A stretch of DNA of 64,000 nucleotides, from positions 37,551-101,550 of the forward strand of contig URZL01000002.1 of NCBI GenBank assembly GCA_900552335.1, read 5' to 3'. The notes beneath the pieces are model-generated. The model searched no databases. It was not told the origin of the DNA and saw nothing but the letters and a program-made list of their open reading frames with translations. A program made the translations under genes and the position numbers. The DNA comes from an uncultured Mycoplasmatota bacterium. Its GTDB lineage: Bacteria > Bacillota_I > Bacilli_A > RF39 > UBA660. Numbering within the stretch: position 1 is the first letter of the stretch; every line of letters starts with the position of its first letter. This document shows positions 33,044 through 40,889 of this stretch, piece after piece.

Positions 33044-34282
33044 GACTTGATGTGTAAGCTTCGATTTTCTCTTGTTAGTCGCTCGTGTCGGCGGTCGCTG
33101 GTATGAGTCTTCTCAGTGTGGTTGGTTTGACTTTGCTTTTTTGAGTCTATCTTCTGACGCTGGGGACCAGATCGGAGCTCGACTACTTAATTTGATAAGG
33201 GATCTGGTGTGTAAGCTTCGGCCTTTACTTTTCTCGCTTGCTCTTGTCGGCGGTAGTTGGAGTGATCACTCTTTTTGTGGTATCTCTGACTGGCGTTGTC
33301 TTGGAGACTTTGGGTTTTACAGTTCTTCGGTCGGAGCTCGACCACTTGTATTATTGTGGGACTTGGTGTGTACGTTTCGATGTTTCCCTTTTAGTCGCTC
33401 GTGTCGGCGGTGGTTACGCCAATGCAGCTAGTGCTGGTTTGTGGTGTTGGCATTGCAACGACGACTCTAGTATTGTGTGGGACGACATCGGAGCTCGACT
33501 ACTTAATTTGATAAAGGGATCTGATGTGTAGGCTGCTTCGTCTTTACGCTTTGCGCTCTTGTCGGCGGTGGTTGGAATAATACCACTTATGCTGGTTTGT
33601 GGTGTTGGAATTTGAACGAGAACTCTGGTGCGTATGGCGTCGTCGGAGCTCGACCACTTGTATTATTGTGGGACTTGATGTGTGTGTTTCGACTATTGTG
33701 TTTGTTAGTTCGCTCTTGTCGGCGGTAAATGGAACGACTCACTTTATTGTGGTTTGTGGTATTGGAATTTCAACAATGACTCTAGCCTTACTAACATCAC
33801 TGTCGGAGCTCGACTACTTAATTTAATAAAGGGATCTGTTGTGTATGCTCCTTGCCCTTGACTACTTCTCTTGTCGGCGGTCGCTGGCTCAATGGTAGTT
33901 ATTGTGGTTTGTGGTGTTGGACATTTAATAATGCTTCGGCTGATTATGGCGACACTATCGGAGCTCGACCACTTGTATAATTGGGACTTGGTGTGTGCGT
34001 TTCGGTTGTTTACCTTTCGAGTCTTGTCGGCGGTGCTTGGCCTGATATTTCTCGTTGTGGTTTGTGGTGTTGGAATTGTAACAACGACTCAGCTAATTCG
34101 AACATCAACAACGGAGCTCGACCACTTATATTATGTGGGACTTGGTGTGTGTAGTTCTGTTGTTCATACCTTCGGCTCGTGTCGGCGGTATGTTTTGGGA
34201 CTTTTCGCGTTGTGGTTTGTGGTATTGGAACTGTAGCAATGACTCAGCCGTTACGAGTACCAACAACGGAGCTCGACTACTT
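33044..34282 (+). repeat. Tandem array of eight VR-like cassettes
   Basis: Units begin with GTCGGCGGT at 33087 (A), 33246 (B), 33403 (C), 33561 (D), 33718 (E), 33873 (F), 34026 (G) and 34181 (H), a period of 153-159 bp. Each encodes V-G-G, then 26 codons (25 in D), then G-A-R, with CG or AG and W-aromatic-W positions mostly kept. None has a start codon or continuous frame. Downstream flanks are of two kinds: CTACTTAATTT..GGGATCTG (A, C, E) and CCACTTGTAT..GGGACTTG (B, D, F, G). In 240 nt counted (33181-33420) the plus strand has only 31 A (13%), against about 45-55% in sampled RT-gene lines. Confidence 0.9.
34181..34282 (+). other. Probable active template repeat (TR, cassette H)
   Basis: Cassette nearest the RT gene. 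Of its 102 bases 20 are A; all six VR differences fall on them and none on the 82 other bases. That is the signature of adenine-specific mutagenesis from TR to VR. Its 5' half contains few A and encodes the same MFWDFSR as the VR, so diversification is effectively limited to the 3' half. Confidence 0.85.
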
Positions 34283-34429
34283 ACATTAAAGATCCTTACA
34301 CATCATTTTCCTTAGCGCTTGCTAAAAATTAGTCGTTCTAGGCTGCTCTAGTAGGTTTATCTCTTGAAATATAGAATTTCTCGAAAAAGCGGTAGGCAAA
34401 TATAAGAATTATAAGGACTAGATTTAATT
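34283..34429 (+). ncRNA. DGR spacer RNA between TR and RT
   Basis: 147 nt with no open frame, containing short stems such as AGCGCTTGCT and TCTTGAAATATAGAATTTCTCGA. In the Bordetella phage DGR a spacer of similar length and position is needed for cDNA priming and RT binding. The equivalent role here is inferred from position and length only. Confidence 0.55.
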
Positions 34430-35494
34430 ATGAAAAGAAAAGGTAACATTTATGAAAAAATCACAGATTTAAACAATATTGAAACTGCTATTTACAGAGC
34501 TAGTAAAGGCAAAGGCAACCGTAAGAGTGTTGAAAAAATACTTGACTCTCCTACATATTACGCTATGCAAGTACAACAAGCTTTAATAAATAAAACTTAT
34601 ATACCTAACAAATATGTAGAAATGAAAATAAGAGACGGTGCTAATAAAAAAGAAAGAATTATTTATAAACCTCGCTTTTACCCAGACCAGGTAATACACT
34701 GGGCTTTAATGCTTCAATTAGAGCCAATTATTATGAAAGGTATGTATGAGTTCTGTTGTGCTTCTATAAAAGGTAGAGGTATTATGCGTGGTATGAGACA
34801 TATTAAAAAAATATTAGTACAAGATAGAAAATATACTAAATATTGCTTAAAACTTGATGTTAAGAAGTTTTACCCGAGTATTGACAAACAAATATTGAAA
34901 AATAAATTTCGTAGAGTTCTAAAAGATAAAGACACACTAAATCTTATAGACTTAATTATTGATAGTAGCGAGTCTGGTATTCCTATTGGTAATTTTACTA
35001 GTCAATGGTTTGCGAATTTTTATTTACAAGATTTGGATCATTTTATAAAAGAACAATTAAAAGTAAAATACTATGTACGTTATATGGACGATATGGTATT
35101 ATTTTCAAACAACAAAAAAGAATTAAGAAAAATCAAAATAGAAATAGACAATTTCTTGAGTAAAGAAAAGCTAACAATTAAAGAAAACTGGCAGCTTTTC
35201 AAGACTGAGTCTAGGCCTCTTGATTTCTTGGGTTATCGTTTTTACAGAGGTTATACCACTTTAAGAAGAAGTAACTTTTTAAGAATTAAGAGGCGTGCTA
35301 AAAAAATGGCTAAGAAAGATCATATAACCTATCACGACGCAGCAGCCATGCTTAGTTATAGCGGGTGGCTTAAACACTGCGACTCGTATAATTATCAACA
35401 AAAGTATATCAAACCGTACGTTAATTATAAATTGTGTAAGGAGGTTATAAGAAATGAAAGTAAAAAAAGTAGAAAGCACAATAAGACCTGGTAA
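34430..35494 (+). CDS. DGR-type reverse transcriptase
   Basis: 354 aa, group-II-intron/DGR clade. Visible RT blocks: RIIYKPRFYPDQVIHWALMLQLEPII, YCLKLDVKKFYPSID (first catalytic Asp), SGIPIGNFTSQWFANFYL (the IGNxxSQ motif typical of error-prone DGR enzymes in place of QGxxxSP), YYVRYMDDMVLFS (YMDD), and DFLGYRFYRG. No maturase or endonuclease domain. An AAGGACT site precedes ATG. The gene overlaps the next one by 41 bp, within the late operon. Confidence 0.93.
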   Translation: MKRKGNIYEKITDLNNIETAIYRASKGKGNRKSVEKILDSPTYYAMQVQQALINKTYIPNKYVEMKIRDGANKKERIIYKPRFYPDQVIHWALMLQLEPIIMKGMYEFCCASIKGRGIMRGMRHIKKILVQDRKYTKYCLKLDVKKFYPSIDKQILKNKFRRVLKDKDTLNLIDLIIDSSESGIPIGNFTSQWFANFYLQDLDHFIKEQLKVKYYVRYMDDMVLFSNNKKELRKIKIEIDNFLSKEKLTIKENWQLFKTESRPLDFLGYRFYRGYTTLRRSNFLRIKRRAKKMAKKDHITYHDAAAMLSYSGWLKHCDSYNYQQKYIKPYVNYKLCKEVIRNESKKSRKHNKTW

Positions 35495-35984
35495 CTTTAG
35501 AATTGGAGACATTAAGGACAACCTAACAGAGGTTGTTTTTTTTGACGACATAGAAGAAGTTAAAAGAACTACTACAGACGGTACAGAAGAAACAATATAT
35601 ACTTATTATGAGTATGCTATAAAAATAATCAGTAGAGACGATTTAGAAGATTACATAAACGACAACTTAAATACTTGGAAGGAATTAGCTAAACAAAGTT
35701 TTATTGCTTCTAAGGCTGCTGAAATTAGAGCTATCAGAGATAAACTGTTATCAGAAAGTGATAAACACGTACTCATTGATAGATTAGGTATAACTATACC
35801 AGATAACATTACGGCCACAACTTTATTAAGTGTTATCAAAGAATTATTTTCTTCTTTAGGAGATGTCTTAAACGGACAATGGGCTGCTTATCGTCAAGAA
35901 TTAAGAGACATCACAAAACAAAAGAACTTTCCTTTTGAAGTAGAATTTCCTACTATTCCAGAGGAAGACGACGGATCTAAATAA
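35454..35984 (+). CDS. Tail fibre assembly/accessory protein (176 aa)
   Basis: Starts inside the RT gene at ATG 35454 after AAGGAGG. The C-terminal GQWAAYRQELRDITKQKNFPFEVEFPTIPE is the common WxxYRxxLRD..P..P pattern of phage tail-fibre assembly or XkdW-like proteins. A helical middle (WKELAKQSFIASKAAEIRAIRDKLL) precedes it. It has no resemblance I can see to the DGR accessory protein Avd, though its position beside the RT makes a DGR-related job possible. Confidence 0.65.
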   Translation: MKVKKVESTIRPGNFRIGDIKDNLTEVVFFDDIEEVKRTTTDGTEETIYTYYEYAIKIISRDDLEDYINDNLNTWKELAKQSFIASKAAEIRAIRDKLLSESDKHVLIDRLGITIPDNITATTLLSVIKELFSSLGDVLNGQWAAYRQELRDITKQKNFPFEVEFPTIPEEDDGSK

Positions 35985-36292
35985 TGGAAAGTTCAACTAT
36001 GATTTCTATAGGTTTAGTATTTACTATAATTGGTGGCTTAATTGGTTACGCCACTTTTTATATGAATAGTAAGAAAAACACTAAACAAGAGACTAAAGAG
36101 GAAGTGGCTACATCTACTAGACTAGATACAAAATTAGATATGATTAGTAAGAATATTGACGAGATAAGACTTGATAATAAAGAGTTTACAAAGTCAATGC
36201 AACAGATCGGAGAAAGACTTTCAGCTGTTGAGGCTTCTACTAAATCAGCACATCATAGAATAGATAACTTAGAAGAAATTGTAAGAAAGTGA
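35984..36292 (+). CDS. XhlA-like membrane protein of the lysis module
   Basis: 102 aa: one N-terminal membrane helix (MISIGLVFTIIGGLIGYATFYM), a Lys-rich stretch and a long coiled coil (RLDTKLDMISKNIDEIRLDNKEFTKSMQQIGERLSAVEASTKSAHHRIDNLEEIV). This matches haemolysin XhlA, which acts with the holin. It starts on the A of the previous stop codon. Confidence 0.75.
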   Translation: MESSTMISIGLVFTIIGGLIGYATFYMNSKKNTKQETKEEVATSTRLDTKLDMISKNIDEIRLDNKEFTKSMQQIGERLSAVEASTKSAHHRIDNLEEIVRK

Positions 36293-36302
36293 GGTGTGAG
36301 AA

Positions 36303-36551
36303 ATGGAACTTGAAACAATAGTTGTATTGGTTACTATGGTAGTAACCTTTTTATGTGGCTTAATTGCTAAAAAAGTAAGCTGGTTTAATAATCATTTAAT
36401 ACCTATACAAAATATCTTAATCGGCGTTATTGTAGCAATTATAGAGTTCATAATAACTAAAGATTTTAGCGTTGCTATCGCATTGAGTGGTTTAATAGCT
36501 GGTGGCGCTTACGACATAGGAAATAACTTAAAAAAAATAACTAATAATTAA
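36303..36551 (+). CDS. Phage holin (82 aa)
   Basis: Two or three membrane helices (ETIVVLVTMVVTFLCGLIA, PIQNILIGVIVAIIEFII, VAIALSGLIAGGAYDIGNNLK). The A-LSGLIAGGAYDIGNNL end is typical of a holin family in Gram-positive phages. Placed directly before the lysin. Confidence 0.85.
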   Translation: MELETIVVLVTMVVTFLCGLIAKKVSWFNNHLIPIQNILIGVIVAIIEFIITKDFSVAIALSGLIAGGAYDIGNNLKKITNN

Positions 36552-36563
36552 GGAGGTCTGATT

Positions 36564-37616
36564 ATGGACAAAGTTTTTGGTATTGATATTAGTACATATC
36601 AAGGAGGAATAAATCTAGCTACTGCTAAAGCAGAAGGAGTTAAATTTGCTTTATTAAGAGCTGGGTTTACTGGTTATGGTAACGGAGTTAGTAAGTCTGT
36701 TGATAACCAATTTGAAAATCATTATAGAAATGCTAAAGCAAATGGCTTAGGTGTAGGTGCTTATTGGTTTTCAAGAGCAACTACATACGAAAACGGAAAA
36801 GCAGAAGCTGAATATATGTATAATAACTGCTTAAAGGGAAAACAATTTGAGTACCCTATAGCTATTGATGTAGAAGATAGTTATTATCAAGCTAAAGCTG
36901 GAAAACAAGCCGTAACAAATGCTATTAAAGGTTTTTGTGAATACTTAGAAGCTAAAGGTTATTATGTTTGTATTTATGCTAATAGTAATTGGTTTAAAAA
37001 TTATATGGACCTATCACAATTAACTAAATATGATAAATGGGTAGCTAACTGGGGAACATCTAGGCCTAGTAGCCCAGCTGGTGGTTTATGGCAATTTGGA
37101 GGAGAAACTAACCGTATTAGAACTAATAAAGTAGCTGGTATGACTGTAGATCAAAACTACGCTTTTTATGATTACCCAGCCATTATGAAACAAAAAGGTT
37201 TAAATGGCTTTAGTGCTAACGCAGATGTTAAGCCTCAAGATCCAATAACACCAACACCACAACCAACACCAGCTCCTAGTAATGATACAATTTATGTAGT
37301 TAAAGCTGGAGATACATTAAGTGGTATTGCTTCTAAATATGGCACTACATATCAAACTTTAGCTGCTTACAATAATATAAGTAACCCTAATCTTATATAC
37401 GTAGGTCAACAAATTAAAATACCTGGTAATGGAACAACAACTACTAATACAACTACAAATAATAGTAAAACATATACTGTTAAGAGTGGAGATACATTAA
37501 GTGGTATCGCTTCTAAATATGGTACTACTTGGCAAAAAATCTACAATGATAATAAATCTGTTATTGGTAGTAACCCTAATTTAATTAAACCAGGACAAGT
37601 ATTAACTATAAAATAA
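36564..37616 (+). CDS. Endolysin: GH25 muramidase with two LysM repeats
   Basis: 350 aa. GH25 domain (residues 1-200) with [12 protein letters not shown] (catalytic-site Asp), [30 protein letters not shown] (Asp-Glu pair) and [13 protein letters not shown] end. A Pro/Thr linker is followed by two LysM repeats (about 245-288 and 305-350), each [24 protein letters not shown], that bind peptidoglycan. It cleaves the glycan backbone at lysis. Strong terminator follows. Confidence 0.95.
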   Translation: MDKVFGIDISTYQGGINLATAKAEGVKFALLRAGFTGYGNGVSKSVDNQFENHYRNAKANGLGVGAYWFSRATTYENGKAEAEYMYNNCLKGKQFEYPIAIDVEDSYYQAKAGKQAVTNAIKGFCEYLEAKGYYVCIYANSNWFKNYMDLSQLTKYDKWVANWGTSRPSSPAGGLWQFGGETNRIRTNKVAGMTVDQNYAFYDYPAIMKQKGLNGFSANADVKPQDPITPTPQPTPAPSNDTIYVVKAGDTLSGIASKYGTTYQTLAAYNNISNPNLIYVGQQIKIPGNGTTTTNTTTNNSKTYTVKSGDTLSGIASKYGTTWQKIYNDNKSVIGSNPNLIKPGQVLTIK

Positions 37617-37627
37617 ATGATAAAATA

Positions 37628-37673
37628 AAAAGAAGGTTTCCGACATAATTGTCGGTTACCTTTCTTTTTTTTT
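37628..37673 (+). terminator. Prophage late operon terminator
   Basis: AAGGT..CCGACA, loop TAAT, TGTCGG..ACCTT, then a long T run. It ends phage transcription about 30 bp before the attachment core, protecting the cotJC strand from read-through. Confidence 0.85.
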
Positions 37674-37701
37674 GCTCTATTTTACTTGTGGCTTTTATTT
37701 A

Positions 37702-37724
37702 TGATAAACTTATTGTGTCAATTC
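37702..37724. other. Prophage attachment junction (lysin side)
   Basis: Phage arm TGATAAACTTATTGT at 37702-37716, then GTC and the core AATTC (37720-37724). Dyad symmetry between the two phage arms centres on the T-C step within the core, a plausible 2-bp crossover. Confidence 0.65.
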
Positions 37725-37916
37725 TTCTGTACCAATTAATGTTAACAATGATTTACCTTTATCATCTGGCATAGTAAATCTTTGGTTTAAATAACGTAGA
37801 GCAGCTGCTAATTCAGAATCAGGACCACCATATTGGCTGTATAAATATTTAGCCATTTTTAAATCTTTATTTTTAATATCAACAGGATATTGTAATCTTT
37901 TAATATATTTCCACAT
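37720..37916 (-). CDS. cotJC: Spore coat protein CotJC, 5' segment of split gene
   Basis: N-terminal 65 residues of CotJC: MWKYIKRLQYPVDIKNKDLKMAKYLYSQYGGPDSELAAALRYLNQRFTM...LLTLIGTEEL, then phage DNA adds TQ and a stop at 37712. The conserved QYGG.D.ELAAALRYLNQR and GTEEL stop exactly where family proteins continue AHLEMI. That continuation is at 7548. Start ATG follows GGAGGTTACTT. The upstream CotJA/B-like gene ends 10 bp earlier. In the lysogen the product would be a 68-aa fragment. Confidence 0.9.
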
Positions 37917-37926
37917 AAGTAACCTC

Positions 37927-38358
37927 CTATTTTTCCCATGGCCATGGTGAAGAATTCCATGTCCATCCTTGGGTCATTGCATTACTATCAATAGTAAGTG
38001 GTCCAAACATATTTTGGTATTGTTCGCATAGTGCTTCTTCTTGATTTCGGTATTGATTGTATAAATTTAACATATCTTTATCTTCTGGATAAATTGTTAA
38101 ATATAAGCTAATGTCTATTAGCGCAAAACTTAGTGATTCAATCATAAGTAGCATTTGGTCTTTATCTGACATTGGTTGTATTTCAACAGGATTTGTTAAT
38201 TTATAGTCATTGTAAAGATTTTTAAACATGTTTCCACGTATAAATCCTTGATAAGGATCATATAATTTACTAGGATTTGCATCTTCTGTAAAATTTGGCT
38301 GATTATAATTATTGTTATTGTAATTATAATAGTCATTACGTAAATAGGTATTATACAT
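37927..38358 (-). CDS. cotJB: CotJB with a CotJA-like N-terminus
   Basis: 143 aa spore coat protein encoded upstream of cotJC. Residues 1-60 contain an Asn/Tyr-rich start and DPYQGFIRGNMFKNLYNDYK, which resembles CotJA. Residues 70-143 are CotJB: QMLLMIESLSFALIDISLYLTIYPEDKDMLNLYNQY...YGPL-like MFGPLTIDSN, ending W-T-W-N-S-S-P-W-P-W-E. Start ATG 38358 follows TTGGAGAGTG. No separate cotJA is visible, so fusion of the two is likely. Confidence 0.8.
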   Translation of the reverse strand: MYNTYLRNDYYNYNNNNYNQPNFTEDANPSKLYDPYQGFIRGNMFKNLYNDYKLTNPVEIQPMSDKDQMLLMIESLSFALIDISLYLTIYPEDKDMLNLYNQYRNQEEALCEQYQNMFGPLTIDSNAMTQGWTWNSSPWPWEK

Positions 38359-38504
38359 AATTTCACTCTCCAATATAGACTATGGTTTTGTGGCTATTTG
38401 GAATGGGTAATTAACTAATAAAATTTATATTTTTTTAATTTATAGTGAAAAGTACTTGTCAAAACTTCTTTTTATTGTTAAAATATATTTCGTAAACGTG
38501 ATAT

Positions 38505-38581
38505 GGCGTGGTTGGTGAAGTGGTTAACACGGCGGATTGTGGTTCCGTTATGCAAGGGTTCGATCCCCTTACCGCGCCCCA
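38505..38581 (+). tRNA. tRNA-His (anticodon GTG)
   Basis: Cloverleaf folds with G-1 at 38505 opposite C73, acceptor GCGTGGT/ACCGCGC, anticodon arm CGGA-TTGTGGT-TCCG, T-arm GGGTTCGATCCC, and an encoded CCA at 38579-38581. G-1:C73 is the histidine identity element. Confidence 0.95.
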
Positions 38582-38592
38582 TTGTGAAATCT

Positions 38593-38694
38593 GCTCGAAC
38601 TTTTCGAGCTTGATAAATACTAATCCAATTTGGATTGGTCAGAGTATTGAAATTTGTCAACACTCAAAAAAGGAAGAGTTTATCTCTTCTTTTT
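38593..38694 (+). terminator. Hairpins and terminator after tRNA-His
   Basis: GCTCGAA-CTT-TTCGAGC (38593-38609), a second dyad near 38621-38639, and finally GAAGAG-TTTAT-CTCTTC plus T run (38673-38694). The last is the effective terminator. Confidence 0.6.
38641..38665 (+). repeat. 25-bp inverted repeat, left copy
   Basis: Matches the reverse complement of 41962-41986 at 24 of 25 positions. The two copies bracket 3.3 kb of decayed accessory genes. Confidence 0.75.
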
Positions 38695-38752
38695 GCTTTC
38701 ATATAATAAATTGCAATATAAAACTGACTAGAATTTAGCCAGTTTTTGGTTT

Positions 38753-39145
38753 CTATTGAACTACGAATTCGATAACATTACCATCAGTCCAGAAATCTGC
38801 GTTATACTCAACAGTTATTTTTTTGGCCTTTTTAGGAACTTCATATAATATATAACCTACAACTTTCTTTCCTTTTCCAAGAGTTGCTGATAAGTCTTTA
38901 TAGTTATCACTTCCATACATATATGAATCAACTGCTTCACCATCAGCATAGGCATTGAAACTCATACTACTAACATATAATTCATCATTATCTTCATTAA
39001 TGTTTTCAACTTCAAATTTTTATGCAATGATTTTATTGCTATCTTTTGACCCTAGATATTCGTTATAATCAGTGACATTAGTATTTATTTCAGTCATAGT
39101 TATTTTTTCATATTTGTTTTGGAATGTTTCATTTAGTTTAAATGA
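38753..39145 (-). pseudogene. DUF4352/DUF5067-like lipoprotein remnant
   Basis: The minus strand reads SFKLNETFQNKYEKITMTEINTNV...SNKIIA, a TAA stop near 39021, then KFEVENINEDNDELYVSSMSFNAYADG...ATLGKGKKVVGYILYEVPKKAKKITVEYNADFW in the same frame. The last part is the typical end of DUF4352/5067 immunoglobulin-like domains on secreted lipoproteins. Signal peptide and N-terminus are missing; the frame ends where the Rhs fragment begins, so a deletion or recombination joined them. Confidence 0.65.
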
Positions 39146-40119
39146 AGTTTTTTATTATATTTGAAAAAACTGGCGAAAATGTGTTATACTACTGATATAA
39201 TGATACGAGTGATTTAATTGGTTTGAATTATAATGGTGTAATTTATTATTATATTAAAAATTATCAAAATGATATTATAGGATTATTAGATAGTAATTAT
39301 AACATTGTAGCTAAGTATGAATATGATTCATTTGGTAATATCATTAACATCACTGATGAAAATAATAATGATATTTCTAATGATACTAATCATATAGCAA
39401 ATATAAATCCATTTAGATATAGAAGTTATTATTATGATAAAGAAACAAAATTATATTATTTAAATAGTAGATATTATAATTCTGATTGGTGCAGATTTAT
39501 TAATATGGATTCTTATGGTGGCGAAATTGGAGGTCATATATTATCCCATAACACATATGCATATGCATTAAATAATCCAATTGTTAACTATGATAGTGAT
39601 GGTAATTTTGCTTTTGCTATAGGTATTCCAGCAATAGCAAAAGGAATTTTAGCTTTGGCTACAACGCTAGTTGCATATAATGCTCTTAAAGGCTTAATCA
39701 CAACAGCAGTTACATCAATAGCAGGTGCTTTGAATAACCCATATGTAGGGACTAAGACTAAAAACAAAGAAAAATCAAAGGCTACAACAAAATCGACAAC
39801 AAAAACAAGTACTAAAGTTTTACCTATTTCGCAATATGCACCACAACAAAGTGAAGCAATCAAACCTTGCACAACTGCAAAAATTAGTAAAGGTGATGTT
39901 GTTAGAGGAGAGCGATTAACTATTGAAGAAACTATTAATCACGTAAAAATGAATAATGATGTAATGTGTGATACAAGAATTTCAGCTTACAGTGTTGCTA
40001 GTCAATTTGCAGGTTTTTATGAAGATCCAGCACATCATAATGGTGCCAAAGGATATTATCCGCATTTTCATCCGTGGAATGGTCCAAATCATCCACATAT
40101 ATGGTTTTATGGAATATAA
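39146..40119 (+). pseudogene. Rhs C-terminal fragment with unknown toxin tip
   Basis: Starts within an Rhs core (FEKTGENVLYY), has an in-frame TGA near 39180, then continues through the Rhs-associated core IKNYQNDIIGLLDSNYNIVAKYEYDSFGNI...INPFRYRSYYYDKETKLYYLNSRYYNSDWCRFIN. A hydrophobic segment and Thr/Lys linker lead to a tip ending HHNGAKGYYPHFHPWNGPNHPHIWFYGI. That His-rich end recurs in polymorphic-toxin tips, but I cannot name the activity. No start or secretion domain: an orphan tip module. Confidence 0.8.
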
Positions 40120-40135
40120 TAGAAGGTGATAAATT

Positions 40136-40843
40136 GTGTTAGTAAAGAGTGATATTAATTTAGAAGAAAATAAAGGAATTTTAAATTATATGGTACAAAA
40201 ATGTAATGTTATTTCTCTGACAAAATATCAAGATCAACATAGTGAAGAAAATGATAGAGTAATTAATATTATATTGAATAGTAATAAATATCAAAAAGAA
40301 GATATTTTAAATATTAATCCAATTAATGGTACTGATGAGTTTTATGAATACTATAAAGATAGTAGTGAGATATTTAATGATGATTATATAAATAAATATG
40401 AAAATGCTTCATGTAATCCATCACTTTTTGAAATTAATAGAAAAAATACCATTACTGGTAGTATATATAGATATATTTATAATTATAAAACAGATGAATT
40501 TATTCATAAATATAAAGACATAATTGTAAAAAAGGAAGAAGTATTATTAACCAGCGGTATACATCATAGTACTATTTATTACTTTAAATTAAATACTGAC
40601 ATAAAAAAAGAATTAATATTAAAAAAATCAATTTCTAAATGGCAATACCCATATTCAATGGAAGATATATCATTTTATTTAGATGATTATTGTTATCTCC
40701 AATCAATATCTCACGAAGATATATGTGAAATATATTATGATAACGAAGAAGAATTTAAATATCTGAAATTGATAGGAATAGAATTTGATAATGAAAATTA
40801 TATTCCAGCATCAAAAGATAATTCATCATATCCAAATTTTTAA
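40136..40843 (+). CDS. Unknown 235-aa protein, candidate immunity protein
   Basis: Starts at GTG with AGAAGGTGAT upstream, 16 bp after the Rhs tip. Soluble, rich in Tyr, Asn and acidic residues, no recognisable domain. Position directly after a toxin tip is the usual place for its antidote, so immunity is the working guess. Confidence 0.5.
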   Translation: MLVKSDINLEENKGILNYMVQKCNVISLTKYQDQHSEENDRVINIILNSNKYQKEDILNINPINGTDEFYEYYKDSSEIFNDDYINKYENASCNPSLFEINRKNTITGSIYRYIYNYKTDEFIHKYKDIIVKKEEVLLTSGIHHSTIYYFKLNTDIKKELILKKSISKWQYPYSMEDISFYLDDYCYLQSISHEDICEIYYDNEEEFKYLKLIGIEFDNENYIPASKDNSSYPNF

Positions 40844-40889
40844 ATGTAATAATTTATATGAATGATTAAAAAGAAAAAGATGGTGAAAT

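Larger units (their letters stand above)
7544..37724. mobile_element. Siphovirus prophage interrupting cotJC (skin-like element)
   Basis: About 30.18 kb between two AATTC core copies. It carries integration, repression, early, late-control, packaging, head, tail, DGR and lysis modules, all apparently intact. Apart from the recombinase and repressor, the genes all run on the plus strand, opposite to cotJC. The host gene is divided within the codons for the catalase motif TEELAHLEM, and precise excision restores the frame, which is the arrangement of sporulation intervening elements such as skin and SP-beta. Insertion in a mother-cell coat gene suggests excision during sporulation; this is inference. 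Confidence 0.92.

Noticed and set aside
33044-34282. CRISPR array
   Set aside because: The repeats are about 156 bp with coding-like, homologous contents; no short conserved repeats with unrelated spacers and no cas genes.
33072-34315. Open frames inside the cassette array as separate genes
   Set aside because: They have no ribosome sites, change frame from cassette to cassette and consist only of VR-like units plus spacers; best explained as silent repeats.
34430-35494. Group II intron or retron reverse transcriptase
   Set aside because: No maturase or endonuclease domain, no intron RNA ends, and the adjoining VR/TR pair with A-specific differences identifies a DGR.
38374-38504. Sigma-E or sigma-K promoter for the cotJ operon
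   Set aside because: I looked for -35/-10 elements on the minus strand but found no convincing pair with correct spacing.
39180-39182. TGA read as tryptophan (genetic code 4)
   Set aside because: Intact genes in the window use TGG for Trp and many end at TGA; the Rhs fragment is decayed anyway.
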